Of a stretch of 37,604 bases of DNA, positions 1 to 8,691 are shown piece by piece. Below the pieces are notes generated by a model. The model searched no databases and was not told where the DNA came from. It was given only the letters and a program-made list of their open reading frames with translations. The DNA is from Burkholderiales bacterium (lineage in GTDB: Bacteria > Pseudomonadota > Gammaproteobacteria > Burkholderiales > Burkholderiaceae_C): positions 1-37,604 of the forward strand of contig JAPLPK010000120.1 of assembly GCA_026400275.1 (NCBI GenBank). Reading direction: 5' to 3'. Position 1 is the stretch's first letter, and each line of letters starts with the position of its first letter. The translations under genes were made by a program, and so were the position numbers.

Positions 1-1402
<1,402 letters not shown>

Positions 1403-1412
1403 AAAAAAATCC

Positions 1413-1441
1413 TTGACACGGAGAGAGTAGGTTATGAGAAT
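1413..1441 (+). promoter_or_regulatory. Putative sigma-70 promoter of the uronate operon
   Basis: TTGACA at 1413-1418 is a perfect -35 hexamer, followed after 17 bases by GAGAAT at 1436-1441 as a partial -10. The predicted start of transcription, around 1448, falls inside the palindrome at 1446-1458, so a bound regulator would block initiation. The leader to the uronate dehydrogenase ATG would be about 124 bases. Confidence 0.5.
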
Positions 1442-1445
1442 CCAT

Positions 1446-1458
1446 GTTGTCAGACAAC
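1446..1458. promoter_or_regulatory. GntR/FCD operator palindrome
   Basis: GTTGTCAGACAAC is a perfect 6-1-6 inverted repeat in the divergent intergenic region. The spacing and TTGTC/GACAA half-sites suit the operators of FCD-type GntR regulators, and the site overlaps the predicted transcription start of the uronate operon. It is the best candidate for autoregulation plus repression of the operon by the product of 620-1402. Only one perfect copy is seen here. Confidence 0.65.
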
Positions 1459-1501
1459 GTACGACTGATGTGTGGAGCTGCTGGCCCACTGTATAGCAAA
1501 G

Positions 1502-1534
1502 CCTTTGGCAAAGTCCAGCAATAGACGCCAAAGG
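1502..1534. repeat. Inverted repeat in the uronate operon leader
   Basis: CCTTTGGC (1502-1509) and GCCAAAGG (1527-1534) are perfect 8-base arms around a 17-base loop. They lie downstream of the predicted start and upstream of the uronate dehydrogenase ATG. The element may be a second protein-binding site or an RNA hairpin in the leader; no T-tract follows, so it is not an obvious terminator. Confidence 0.4.
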
Positions 1535-1571
1535 ACACCAAACTGGTGTTTACACGGAGATCGGGACAAAC

Positions 1572-2381
1572 ATGGTCATCAAAGTGCACGAAAAAATCCT
1601 GCTCACTGGCGCCGCAGGCGGCCTGGGCAAGGTACTGCGCGAAAGCCTGAAACAAAACTGCACCACTCTGCGTCTGTCCGACGTGGTGGACTTTGGTCCC
1701 GCAGCCGAGGGTGAAGAAATCATGCTCGCCGACCTGGCCGACGCTGCCGCGGTAGATGCCATGGTGCAGGGCGTGGACGCCATCGTGCACATGGGTGGCA
1801 AGTCGGTGGACGGCCCGTTTGGCCCTATCTTGCAGGCTAATATTCTGGGCGCCTACAACCTGTACGAGGCAGCCCGCAAGTTCGGCGTGAAGCGGGTGGT
1901 TTTTGCCAGCTCCAACCACGTCACCGGCTTCTACCGGCAGGACGAAACCATCACCGCCGACCACCCAGCCCGCCCGGACGGCAACTATGGCCTGAGCAAG
2001 GCCTTTGGCGAAGACGTGGCGCGCTACTACTTTGACCGCTACGGCATCGAGACAGCCTGCGTGCGCATCGGCTCCTCGTTCCCCGAGCCGCGGGACCGCC
2101 GCATGCTGGCCACCTTTTTGAGCTACGGCGACCTGCACCGCCTGATCACTGCCTGCCTGACCACGCCAGCACTGGGTTTCAGCATCATTTTCGGCATGTC
2201 GAACAACTCCGTGACCTGGTGGGACAACTCCCGCGCCCGCCATGTTGGCTATGTGCCGCAAGACAGTTCTGATGTGTTCCGCGAAGCGGTCTTTGCGCGT
2301 ACCCCACCGCCGGACTTCAACGACCCCGCAGCCTTGCACCAGGGCGGCGCCTTTGTGCGCATGGGCCCGTACGAAGAATGA
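1572..2381 (+). CDS. udh: Uronate dehydrogenase (NAD-dependent)
   Basis: Oxidises D-galacturonate or D-glucuronate to the corresponding aldarolactone with NAD+ (EC 1.1.1.203), the first step of the oxidative hexuronate route in the cytoplasm. The 269-residue protein is an extended SDR: glycine motif TGAAGGLG at 12-19, Asp37 after the second strand favouring NAD+, SSN at 113-115 and catalytic Tyr139-x-x-x-Lys143 (YGLSK). Stretches such as FASSNHVTGFYRQDE, RIGSSFPEPRDRRMLATFLSY and TWWDN are characteristic of uronate dehydrogenases rather than sugar epimerases. Its stop overlaps the next gene by 4 bases (ATGA), implying translational coupling. First gene of the operon running to 6679, with a promoter and operator upstream. 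Confidence 0.93.
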   Translation: MVIKVHEKILLTGAAGGLGKVLRESLKQNCTTLRLSDVVDFGPAAEGEEIMLADLADAAAVDAMVQGVDAIVHMGGKSVDGPFGPILQANILGAYNLYEAARKFGVKRVVFASSNHVTGFYRQDETITADHPARPDGNYGLSKAFGEDVARYYFDRYGIETACVRIGSSFPEPRDRRMLATFLSYGDLHRLITACLTTPALGFSIIFGMSNNSVTWWDNSRARHVGYVPQDSSDVFREAVFARTPPPDFNDPAALHQGGAFVRMGPYEE

Positions 2382-3256
2382 GCACGGCACACGCCATAGC
2401 CAGCACCCGCGACCGCGTGGGCGAATGCCCCGTGTGGTCCGTGGCTGAGCAGGCCTTGTACTGGGTGGACATCGAAGGCCGGCAGATTCGCCGCTGGAGC
2501 TTTGCTACCGAGCAGGTCCAGAGCTGGACCCTGCCCGAGCGCGTGGGCTGCATCGCCCTGGCCGCCGCCGGTGGCGTGGTGGCCGCGATGGAAAGCGGCA
2601 TCTACGCCGTGCAGCTGGATGCAGCCACGCCGCGCCTGGAATGCTTGGCCCGCATCACCCACCCCGCACCCGGCATGCGCTTCAACGACGGACGCTGCGA
2701 TACGCAGGGCCGCTTCTGGGTCAGCACCATGGTGATGGACATGGGCCTGGCTTCGCCGCTAGGCGCCATCTACTGCCTGGACGGCAAGGGTTTGAGTGCT
2801 GCCCGGATGGATGGCTTTATCACCCCCAACGGCATGGCCTTCAGCGCGTACGGGTGTACCGGCTACGTGTCTGATTCGCATTCCAGCGTGCAGAAGATCT
2901 GGCGTTTTGCACTGGACGCCGACGGCATGCCCGGTCCACGCGAGCTGTTTGCCGACATGCAGCCGCTGCCGGGTCGCCCCGACGGTGCTGCGCTGGACGC
3001 CGAGGGCCACTACTGGATCTGCGCCAACGACGCCGGCCTGGTGCACCGCTTCAACCCGCAGGGCCGTTTGGTGGCATCGCTGGAGGTGCCGGTGGCCAAG
3101 CCATCCATGTGCGCCTTTGGTGGGCCAGACCTGGATGTGATGTATGTGGCCTCCATCCAGCCCGGCAACGTAGACCCCGCCAACCCGGGTTTGAACGGCG
3201 CCATGTTCGCGCTCAAGCCCGGTGTGCGCGGCCTGCCAGAGCCACTTTTTGTATAG
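2378..3256 (+). CDS. SMP-30/gluconolactonase-family lactonase, probably acting on aldarolactones
   Basis: A 292-residue six-bladed propeller protein of the SMP-30/LRE family. The divalent-metal ligands expected for this fold are visible: Glu16 in GECPVW, Asn in FNDGRCD, Asn in TPNGMAFS and Asp in RPDGAALD. Next to uronate dehydrogenase the likely job is hydrolysis of the galactaro- or glucarolactone it produces, giving the open-chain aldarate. Gluconolactonase or pentonolactonase activity is the alternative, since the family is broad. The start ATG overlaps the udh stop. About 108 non-coding bases with a degenerate palindromic repeat follow before kdgD. Confidence 0.85.
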   Translation: MSTAHAIASTRDRVGECPVWSVAEQALYWVDIEGRQIRRWSFATEQVQSWTLPERVGCIALAAAGGVVAAMESGIYAVQLDAATPRLECLARITHPAPGMRFNDGRCDTQGRFWVSTMVMDMGLASPLGAIYCLDGKGLSAARMDGFITPNGMAFSAYGCTGYVSDSHSSVQKIWRFALDADGMPGPRELFADMQPLPGRPDGAALDAEGHYWICANDAGLVHRFNPQGRLVASLEVPVAKPSMCAFGGPDLDVMYVASIQPGNVDPANPGLNGAMFALKPGVRGLPEPLFV

Positions 3257-3271
3257 CAAAAACTGCTGGTT

Positions 3272-3327
3272 AAAAAATGCTTCCACCGCAGATAAATCCA
3301 GCGCTATGCGCTATCTAAAAAATAGCA
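3272..3327 (-). repeat. Dispersed palindromic repeat, degenerate copy in reverse orientation
   Basis: Read on the minus strand this has the layout of the other copies: TGCTAT and ATAGC arms around a T-rich spacer, then two GCGC/GCG cores about 14 bases apart, then an ATTTTTT-like tail. It fills most of the gap between the lactonase and kdgD genes and is transcribed within the operon. More diverged than the copies at 6664 and 17303. Confidence 0.5.
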
Positions 3328-3364
3328 ATTTCCTTGTAAACCATTTACCTACTGAGACAAAACC

Positions 3365-4276
3365 ATGACACCCCAAGACCTCAAAACCATCATGGGCTCC
3401 GGCCTGCTGTCCTTCCCCATCACCGACTTCGACGAGCAGGGCGAATTCCGCCCCAAGACCTATATCGAGCGTCTGGAATGGCTGGCACCGTATGGCGCCA
3501 GCGCGCTGTTCGCGGCAGGTGGCACGGGTGAATACTTCTCGTTGGCTGGCGCCGAGTACAGCCGGGTCATCAAGACTGCGGTGGACACCTGCCGTGGCAA
3601 GGTGCCCATCATTGCCGGCGCCGGTGGCCCAACCCGCATGGCCATTGCCCACGCGCAAGAAGCCGAGCGCCTGGGCGCGCACGGCATTCTGCTGCTGCCG
3701 CACTACCTGACCGAAGCAGGCCAGGAAGGCTTGATCGAACATGTGGCGCAGGTCTGCAACAGCGTGAAGTTTGGCGTCATCGTCTACAACCGCGACCGCA
3801 CCAAGCTGACCCCCGCATCGCTGCGCATCCTGGCCGACCGCTGCCCGAACCTGATCGGCTTCAAGGACGGTGTGGGCAATATCGAAACCATGTCCTCCAT
3901 CTTCATGGCTATGGGCGACCGTTTTGCCTATCTGGGGGGCCTGCCGACTGCTGAAGTCTATGCAGCCGCATACAAGGCGCTGGGCACGCCGGTGTACTCG
4001 TCCGCCGTGTTCAACTTCATCCCCAAGACCGCGATGGAGTTCTACCACGCGGTGGCCGCTGACGACATGGCCACGCAGCACCGCCTGCTGAAGGACTTCT
4101 TCATGCCTTACCTGGGCATCCGCAACCGCGTGGAAGGCTACGGCGTGAGCATCATCAAGGCCGGCGCCACCATCGTCGGCCACGACGGCGGCCCCGTGCG
4201 CGCCCCACTGAGCGACTTGAAGCCTTCCGAGGTGGAAGAGCTGGCTGTGTTGATCAAGAAGCTGGGCCCCCAGTAA
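3365..4276 (+). CDS. kdgD: 5-dehydro-4-deoxyglucarate dehydratase
   Basis: Dehydrates and decarboxylates 5-dehydro-4-deoxy-D-glucarate to 2,5-dioxopentanoate, CO2 and water (EC 4.2.1.41). The 303-residue protein belongs to the DHDPS/NAL class I aldolase superfamily: GGTGEY at 52-57 is the substrate carboxylate loop, Tyr141 lies in VIVYNRD and the Schiff-base lysine is Lys167 in GFKDGVGN. The GFKDGVGN motif and the long C-terminal region distinguish it from the true DapA further right (GIKEAT). It follows the lactonase in the operon and is 6 bases before the semialdehyde dehydrogenase that consumes its product, which supports the assignment. Confidence 0.92.
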   Translation: MTPQDLKTIMGSGLLSFPITDFDEQGEFRPKTYIERLEWLAPYGASALFAAGGTGEYFSLAGAEYSRVIKTAVDTCRGKVPIIAGAGGPTRMAIAHAQEAERLGAHGILLLPHYLTEAGQEGLIEHVAQVCNSVKFGVIVYNRDRTKLTPASLRILADRCPNLIGFKDGVGNIETMSSIFMAMGDRFAYLGGLPTAEVYAAAYKALGTPVYSSAVFNFIPKTAMEFYHAVAADDMATQHRLLKDFFMPYLGIRNRVEGYGVSIIKAGATIVGHDGGPVRAPLSDLKPSEVEELAVLIKKLGPQ

Positions 4277-4282
4277 ACCACC

Positions 4283-5722
4283 ATGACCCAAAAACACGAC
4301 AACTACATCAACGGCGCCTGGGTTGCAGGCGCAAGCTACGCCGCCAACGTCAACCCGTCCAACCTGGGCGATGTGATCGGTGAATACACCCAGGCCGACG
4401 CGGCCCAGCTAGACGCCGCCGTGCAGGCCGCCCAGGCGGCTTTCCCTGCCTGGTCTACCGGCAACATCCAGGCCCGTGCCGATGCGCTGGACAAGATCGG
4501 CACCGAAATCCTGGCCCGCCGCGAAGAGCTGGGCACGCTGCTGGCCCGCGAAGAAGGCAAGACCAAGCTTGAGGGCATTGGCGAAGCCACCCGCGCCGGC
4601 AATATCTTCAAGTTTTTCGCCGGCGAATGCCTGCGCCTGACCGGCGAGACTGTGCCCTCGGTGCGCAGCGGTGTGGGTGTGGAAATCACCCGCGAACCAC
4701 TGGGCGTAATCGGCCTGATCACCCCCTGGAACTTCCCCATTGCCATCCCCGCCTGGAAGATTGCCCCGGCCCTGGCCTACGGCAATTGCGTGGTCTTGAA
4801 GCCTGCCGACCTGGTGCCCGGTTGCGCCTGGGCGCTGGCCGAGATCATCAGCCGCAGCGGCATTCCTGCTGGCGTGTTCAACCTGGTGATGGGCCGTGGC
4901 TCCGTCATTGGTGACCCGCTGGTCAACCACCCCGGTGTGTCGGCCATCAGCTTCACCGGCTCGCAAGGCGTGGGCGCCCGCATCGCCCAGCAGTGCGCGC
5001 TGAACCTGAAGAAGGTGCAGCTGGAGATGGGCGGCAAGAACCCGCAAGTCATTCTGGACGACGCCGACCTGGCCCAAGCCGTGGAGCTGAGCGTGCAAAG
5101 CGCGTTCTTCAGCACCGGCCAGCGCTGCACCGCGTCCAGCCGCTTGATCGTCACCGACGGCATTTATCCGCAGTTTGTGGCTGCCATGCAGGCCCGTATG
5201 GCCACGCTGAAGATCGGCGACGCACTGGCTGCCGGCATCGACATCGGCCCGGTGTCGTCGCTGTCGCAGCTGCAGCAAGACCTGGACTACGTGTCCATCG
5301 GCCAGGCTGAAGGTGCGCGGCTGCTGGCCGGAGGTGAACGTCTGCAGCGCGATACCGAGGGCTTCTTCATGGCCCCGGCGCTGCTGACCGACACCACGGC
5401 AGCGATGCGCATCAACCGCGAAGAAGTGTTCGGCCCGGTGGCCAGCATCATCCGCGTGAAGGGCTATGAAGAGGCGTTGGCCGAGGCGAACAATACGCCC
5501 TTCGGCCTGGCCGCCGGCATCGCCACCACCAGCCTGAAATACGCCACGCACTTCAAGCGCCACAGCCAGGCCGGCATGGTGATGGTGAACCTGCCGACGG
5601 CGGGCGTGGACTACCACGTGCCGTTTGGCGGCCGCAAGGGCTCCAGCTTTGGCTCGCGCGAGCAGGGCCGGTATGCGCAGGAGTTCTTCACCACGGTAAA
5701 GACCGCCTACACTTTCGCCTAA
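4283..5722 (+). CDS. 2-oxoglutarate semialdehyde (2,5-dioxopentanoate) dehydrogenase
   Basis: Oxidises 2-oxoglutarate semialdehyde to 2-oxoglutarate using NAD(P)+ (EC 1.2.1.26), delivering the uronate carbon to the TCA cycle. The 479-residue protein is a complete aldehyde dehydrogenase: Asn150 in TPWNFP, cofactor Lys173 in VLKPAD, catalytic base Glu248 in LEMGGKNP and nucleophile Cys282 in GQRCTASS, ending in FGGRKGSSFGSREQG. Specificity is inferred mainly from its position immediately behind kdgD; a succinate-semialdehyde-type enzyme would be the fallback. It starts 6 bases after the kdgD stop and is followed after 27 bases by the KDG kinase. Confidence 0.9.
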   Translation: MTQKHDNYINGAWVAGASYAANVNPSNLGDVIGEYTQADAAQLDAAVQAAQAAFPAWSTGNIQARADALDKIGTEILARREELGTLLAREEGKTKLEGIGEATRAGNIFKFFAGECLRLTGETVPSVRSGVGVEITREPLGVIGLITPWNFPIAIPAWKIAPALAYGNCVVLKPADLVPGCAWALAEIISRSGIPAGVFNLVMGRGSVIGDPLVNHPGVSAISFTGSQGVGARIAQQCALNLKKVQLEMGGKNPQVILDDADLAQAVELSVQSAFFSTGQRCTASSRLIVTDGIYPQFVAAMQARMATLKIGDALAAGIDIGPVSSLSQLQQDLDYVSIGQAEGARLLAGGERLQRDTEGFFMAPALLTDTTAAMRINREEVFGPVASIIRVKGYEEALAEANNTPFGLAAGIATTSLKYATHFKRHSQAGMVMVNLPTAGVDYHVPFGGRKGSSFGSREQGRYAQEFFTTVKTAYTFA

Positions 5723-5749
5723 TAAAAAGGCGACAAAAAGGGCGACACA

Positions 5750-6679
5750 ATGCACAAGGTAGTACTGTTTGGTGAATGCATGCTGGAACTGCAAGGCGAG
5801 GCCTTTGGCAGCATGCACCAGGGTTTTGGCGGCGACACGCTGAACACCGCCGTCTACCTTGCGCGTTGTGCGACTGGATTGCAGGTTTGCTACGCCACCG
5901 CGCTGGGAGATGACGGCCTGAGCGCCGGCATGCTGCAACGCTGGCAGGCCGAGTGGCTGGACGTGTCTCTGGTGCAGCGCCTGCCAGGCCGTATGCCCGG
6001 GCTCTACCTGATCCAGGTCGATGCACAGGGCGAGCGCAGCTTCAGTTACTGGCGCGACAGCAGTGCGGCCAAAGCCTATTTCGACGCCGCCATTACGCCG
6101 CTGGAGGCCGAGGCGGACAGCCTGGATGCCTTCTACCTCAGCGGCATCAGCCTGGCCATCCTGCCGCCGGCTGGGCGGGAGCGCCTGTTTGCGCTGATGG
6201 GCCGCCTGCGTGCACGCGGCGCCACCGTGGTGTTCGACAACAACTACCGGCCGCGCCTATGGGCCAGCCGAGAAGAAGCCCTGGTCAATTTCGACCGGGC
6301 CTACGCCCTGGCTTCTATCGCCCTGATCACTGCCGACGACGAGCAGGCCCTCCGTAATTTGCCCACGCTGCAGGCTGCGGTAGACGCTGCCCAGGCTTTG
6401 CCTTGTGCCGAGGTGGTCGTCAAGCGTGGCCGCGACGCCACCCTGGTGCGCAGTGCATCGGGCGTGCTGGAGGTGCCCACCGAGCGGGTCGACAAGGTGG
6501 TGGACACCACGGCAGCCGGAGATTCATTCGCCGCCGGCTACCTGGCCGTGCGTTTGCAGGGCGGCAGCCTGGCCGACGCAGCGCGGCATGGCAACCGCCT
6601 GGCGGGCCGGGTCATACAGCACCGTGGCGCGTTGATCCCGCAGGACGTGATGACCGACCTAGTGCTATCTAAATCATAG
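5750..6679 (+). CDS. kdgK: 2-dehydro-3-deoxygluconate kinase (PfkB family)
   Basis: Phosphorylates 2-keto-3-deoxygluconate to KDPG (EC 2.7.1.45), feeding the Entner-Doudoroff aldolase. The 309-residue ribokinase-fold protein has GGD at 27-29, YWR at 100-102 (a substrate-contact motif common in KDG kinases) and the PfkB signature DTTAAGDSF with catalytic Asp258. It is last in the uronate operon. KDG is not an intermediate of the oxidative route encoded upstream, so this gene probably serves the parallel isomerase route or another hexonate. Its last codons and TAG stop lie inside a palindromic repeat (6664-6717), so the natural C-terminus may have been altered by that insertion. Confidence 0.88.
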   Translation: MHKVVLFGECMLELQGEAFGSMHQGFGGDTLNTAVYLARCATGLQVCYATALGDDGLSAGMLQRWQAEWLDVSLVQRLPGRMPGLYLIQVDAQGERSFSYWRDSSAAKAYFDAAITPLEAEADSLDAFYLSGISLAILPPAGRERLFALMGRLRARGATVVFDNNYRPRLWASREEALVNFDRAYALASIALITADDEQALRNLPTLQAAVDAAQALPCAEVVVKRGRDATLVRSASGVLEVPTERVDKVVDTTAAGDSFAAGYLAVRLQGGSLADAARHGNRLAGRVIQHRGALIPQDVMTDLVLSKS

Positions 6680-6717
6680 CTTCTCGCGCAAGCACTACCT
6701 GCGCTAGAGGCCTATTT
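6664..6717 (+). repeat. Dispersed palindromic repeat between convergent genes
   Basis: One of the best copies of a family seen across the window: GCTAT-n-ATAGC arms, then TTCTCGCGCA, about 10 variable bases, GCGCTAGAGGCC and ATTT. It overlaps both flanking genes. The kdgK stop TAG (6677-6679) and the stop of the convergent RidA-like gene (TAG on the minus strand, 6712-6714) are both supplied by the repeat. It could form hairpins at the end of both transcripts. Confidence 0.75.
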
Positions 6718-7095
6718 CGCTTTGATTGCTGTCACTTCAATTTCAATCTTCATGCGCGGGTCCAGCAGACCTGCGATGACCATCATTGCCGCCGGCTTCG
6801 CCCGGCCCAGGTAGCGCCGCAGCACCGGCCAGCAGGGCTCGAAGTCGGCCCCGTTGGGTAGCACGTAGTTCACCCGCACGACATCGTCCAGGCTGGCACC
6901 GGCCTGCTCCAGTGCGGCCTGGATGTTTTTCAGGCACTGCTCGGCCTGCACCACCACGTCGTCCGAGATGCTCATGCTGGCGTAGTCAAAGCCGGTGGTG
7001 CCAGACACAAATACCCAGTCGCCGTGCACCACGGCGCGGGAGTAACCGATCTGTTCTTCAAAAGGGGAGCCGGAGCTGATGTGTTTGCGTTGCAT
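6712..7095 (-). CDS. RidA/YjgF-family protein lacking the canonical catalytic arginine
   Basis: A 127-residue single-domain YjgF/YER057c/UK114 protein, recognised from WVFVSGTTG, QAEQCLKNIQAALEQAGASLDDVVRV and the C-terminal KIEIEVTAI. Classical RidA enzymes hydrolyse reactive enamines and imines using an Arg in a P-x-R-S motif near residue 105. Here the aligned position is Ala103 (KPAAMMV), so this is probably a Rid subgroup with another activity or only a ligand-binding role. It lies 15 bases after the oxidoreductase remnant and is probably the last gene of a minus-strand operon with the MFS gene. The final codon and stop fall in a palindromic repeat. Confidence 0.85.
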   Translation of the reverse strand: MQRKHISSGSPFEEQIGYSRAVVHGDWVFVSGTTGFDYASMSISDDVVVQAEQCLKNIQAALEQAGASLDDVVRVNYVLPNGADFEPCWPVLRRYLGRAKPAAMMVIAGLLDPRMKIEIEVTAIKAK

Positions 7096-7110
7096 GGTGA
7101 GAGCCTTGGT

Positions 7111-7224
7111 TTAGGTAATCAGAATGTGAGACACGGCCTGGCCTATCGCCAGGCAGCTGGTCAAGCCCGGCGACTCGATGCCGACCACGCCGGCCCCGAT
7201 GACGACGGCGTCGACGCTGTCCAT
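7111..7224 (-). pseudogene. Remnant of an FAD-dependent oxidoreductase (LhgO/DAO type) with a large internal deletion
   Basis: These 37 codons run from an ATG to TAA and join two ends of a much longer enzyme in frame. The first 15 residues (MDSVDAVVIGAGVVG) are the start of a Rossmann FAD-binding domain. The remaining 22 begin GIESPGLTSCLAIG, a typical C-terminus of L-2-hydroxyglutarate oxidase-like proteins, which are usually 360-400 residues long. The junction lies at a glycine codon shared by both ends. The ATG follows the MFS stop with one base between, so the intact gene was probably translationally coupled to it. The product cannot be an enzyme. A genomic deletion or an assembly collapse are both possible. 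Confidence 0.75.
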
Positions 7225-7225
7225 T

Positions 7226-8425
7226 TCAATGCAGTGTGTTGCGCCGGGCCAGGCTGGGGAACAGGCGCAGCCACAACACCGCGACCACCAGGGTGCCAAT
7301 GCCACCCGCCACCACCGAGCCCACCGGGCCCAGCAGCGCGGCCGTGGCGCCGGACTCAAATTCGCCCAGCTGGTTAGACGCGCCTATGAACACGGAATTC
7401 ACGGCACTCACCCGGCCGCGCATTTCGTTCGGCGTTTCCAGCTGCACCAGGCTTTGACGCACCACCACGCTCACCATGTCGGCGCCGCCGGAAATCGCCA
7501 GCACCGCCATCGACAACACCAGGCTGGTGGATGCGCCAAAAATCACCATGCACAGGCCGTACAGCCCAACAGACAGCAGCAGGGTGCGCCCGACCTTGCG
7601 CTGCAGCGGCCAGCGTGTCAGCGCAATGGACACGAGCAGTGCGCCCACGGCGGGCGATGCACGCAGCAGGCCCAAGCCCCAGGGGCCGGTGTGCAGAATA
7701 TCTTTGGCAAACATGGGCAGCAGTGCCGTGGCGCCGCCCAGCAGCACGGCAAAAAGGTCTAGCGACACCGCGCCGAGGATGGTCTTCTTTTCCCAGATGA
7801 AGCGCACGCCGGCCAATACGCTGTGCAGCGTCACCGGCTCGCGCGGAGGCGGCACGTGGTCGTAGCGCAGGCGGCTCAGCAGCACCACGCTGACGGCAAA
7901 CAAAAGCACGCCGCTGGCGTACACCGCACTGGCACCACCGAGAAAAATGGCCCCACCCAATGCCGGACCGCCTATGGTTGCACCCTGCATGCCGGCCGCG
8001 CTGAGCGACATGGCACGCGGCAACAGTGCGGGCGGCACCAGCAGTGGCGTCAACGCTTGCTGTGCAGGCATCTGGAATGCACGGGCCGTGCCGAGCACCA
8101 GCGATATGAACAGCAGCCACTCGCGGCTCACCCATTGCTCCTGCGTGACCCACAGCAGGGTGAGGGCTACGAGTGCCTGCATGCCAACGCAGACAGCGAC
8201 GATGCGGCCACGGTGTACCCGGTCTGCCACATGGCCGGCAATCAGCGTCAGCAGTAAAGCCGGCAGGAACTGCAGCAGGCCAACCAGCCCCAGGTCCCAG
8301 GCGCTGCCGGTCAGGTCATACATCTGCCAACCCACGGCCAGCATCAGGATTTGTGTGCCCAGGGTACCGAATATGCGCGCGATCCAGAGGCGCATGAAAG
8401 CGCGCTGTTCAAACAGAGAGGACAA
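7226..8425 (-). CDS. MFS transporter, EntS/DHA3-like exporter
   Basis: A 399-residue membrane protein with about 12 hydrophobic segments and the MFS loop motif GHVADRVHRGRIV between TM2 and TM3, repeated less well in the second half. The ORGANISATION (FEQRAFMRLWIARIFGTLGTQILMLAVGWQMYDLTGSAWDLGLVGLLQF is the region, residues 5-53) resembles EntS/DHA3 exporters, and ETPNEMRGRVSAVN is typical of that group. Substrate unknown. The start is TTG (8425) with AAGG about 6 bases upstream; the ATG ten codons inside would remove the usual N-terminal helix. It is the first gene of a minus-strand unit with the oxidoreductase remnant and the RidA-like gene, and is divergent from the acyltransferase-PilZ gene across a 266-base spacer in which no clear element was found. 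Confidence 0.82.
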   Translation of the reverse strand: MSSLFEQRAFMRLWIARIFGTLGTQILMLAVGWQMYDLTGSAWDLGLVGLLQFLPALLLTLIAGHVADRVHRGRIVAVCVGMQALVALTLLWVTQEQWVSREWLLFISLVLGTARAFQMPAQQALTPLLVPPALLPRAMSLSAAGMQGATIGGPALGGAIFLGGASAVYASGVLLFAVSVVLLSRLRYDHVPPPREPVTLHSVLAGVRFIWEKKTILGAVSLDLFAVLLGGATALLPMFAKDILHTGPWGLGLLRASPAVGALLVSIALTRWPLQRKVGRTLLLSVGLYGLCMVIFGASTSLVLSMAVLAISGGADMVSVVVRQSLVQLETPNEMRGRVSAVNSVFIGASNQLGEFESGATAALLGPVGSVVAGGIGTLVVAVLWLRLFPSLARRNTLH

Positions 8426-8691
8426 GGTGTGCCTTGTGGAAATACAGAAGTGTGGTGAGGCTTAAAACCAGGCATCTGACCAAGCATCTGTGCAGGGCAA
8501 GCGCTGCAAGCTGGACTGGGAGCGCCGGGTAGGGCGGTTTTCGATTCTAGGTTGATGCTGAACTTTTCGCTGGAGGGCGGCGCGCTGGTAGCCTTGTAAA
8601 GTTCTGGATACCATGGGGCATCCATGGTTGCGACAGTTCGCGCCAAGAACACAGCGGGCTTGTGCCCAGGTGCTTGATCCACGAGGCATGT

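Noticed and set aside
4409-5938. 509-codon minus-strand open frame opposite the aldehyde dehydrogenase gene
   Set aside because: The dehydrogenase is complete on the plus strand; the minus frame is a composition artefact.
8426-8691. Small genes or RNA in the 266-base divergent spacer
   Set aside because: Only short overlapping frames without family features or good ribosome-binding sites were seen, and no convincing hairpin with a T-tract.
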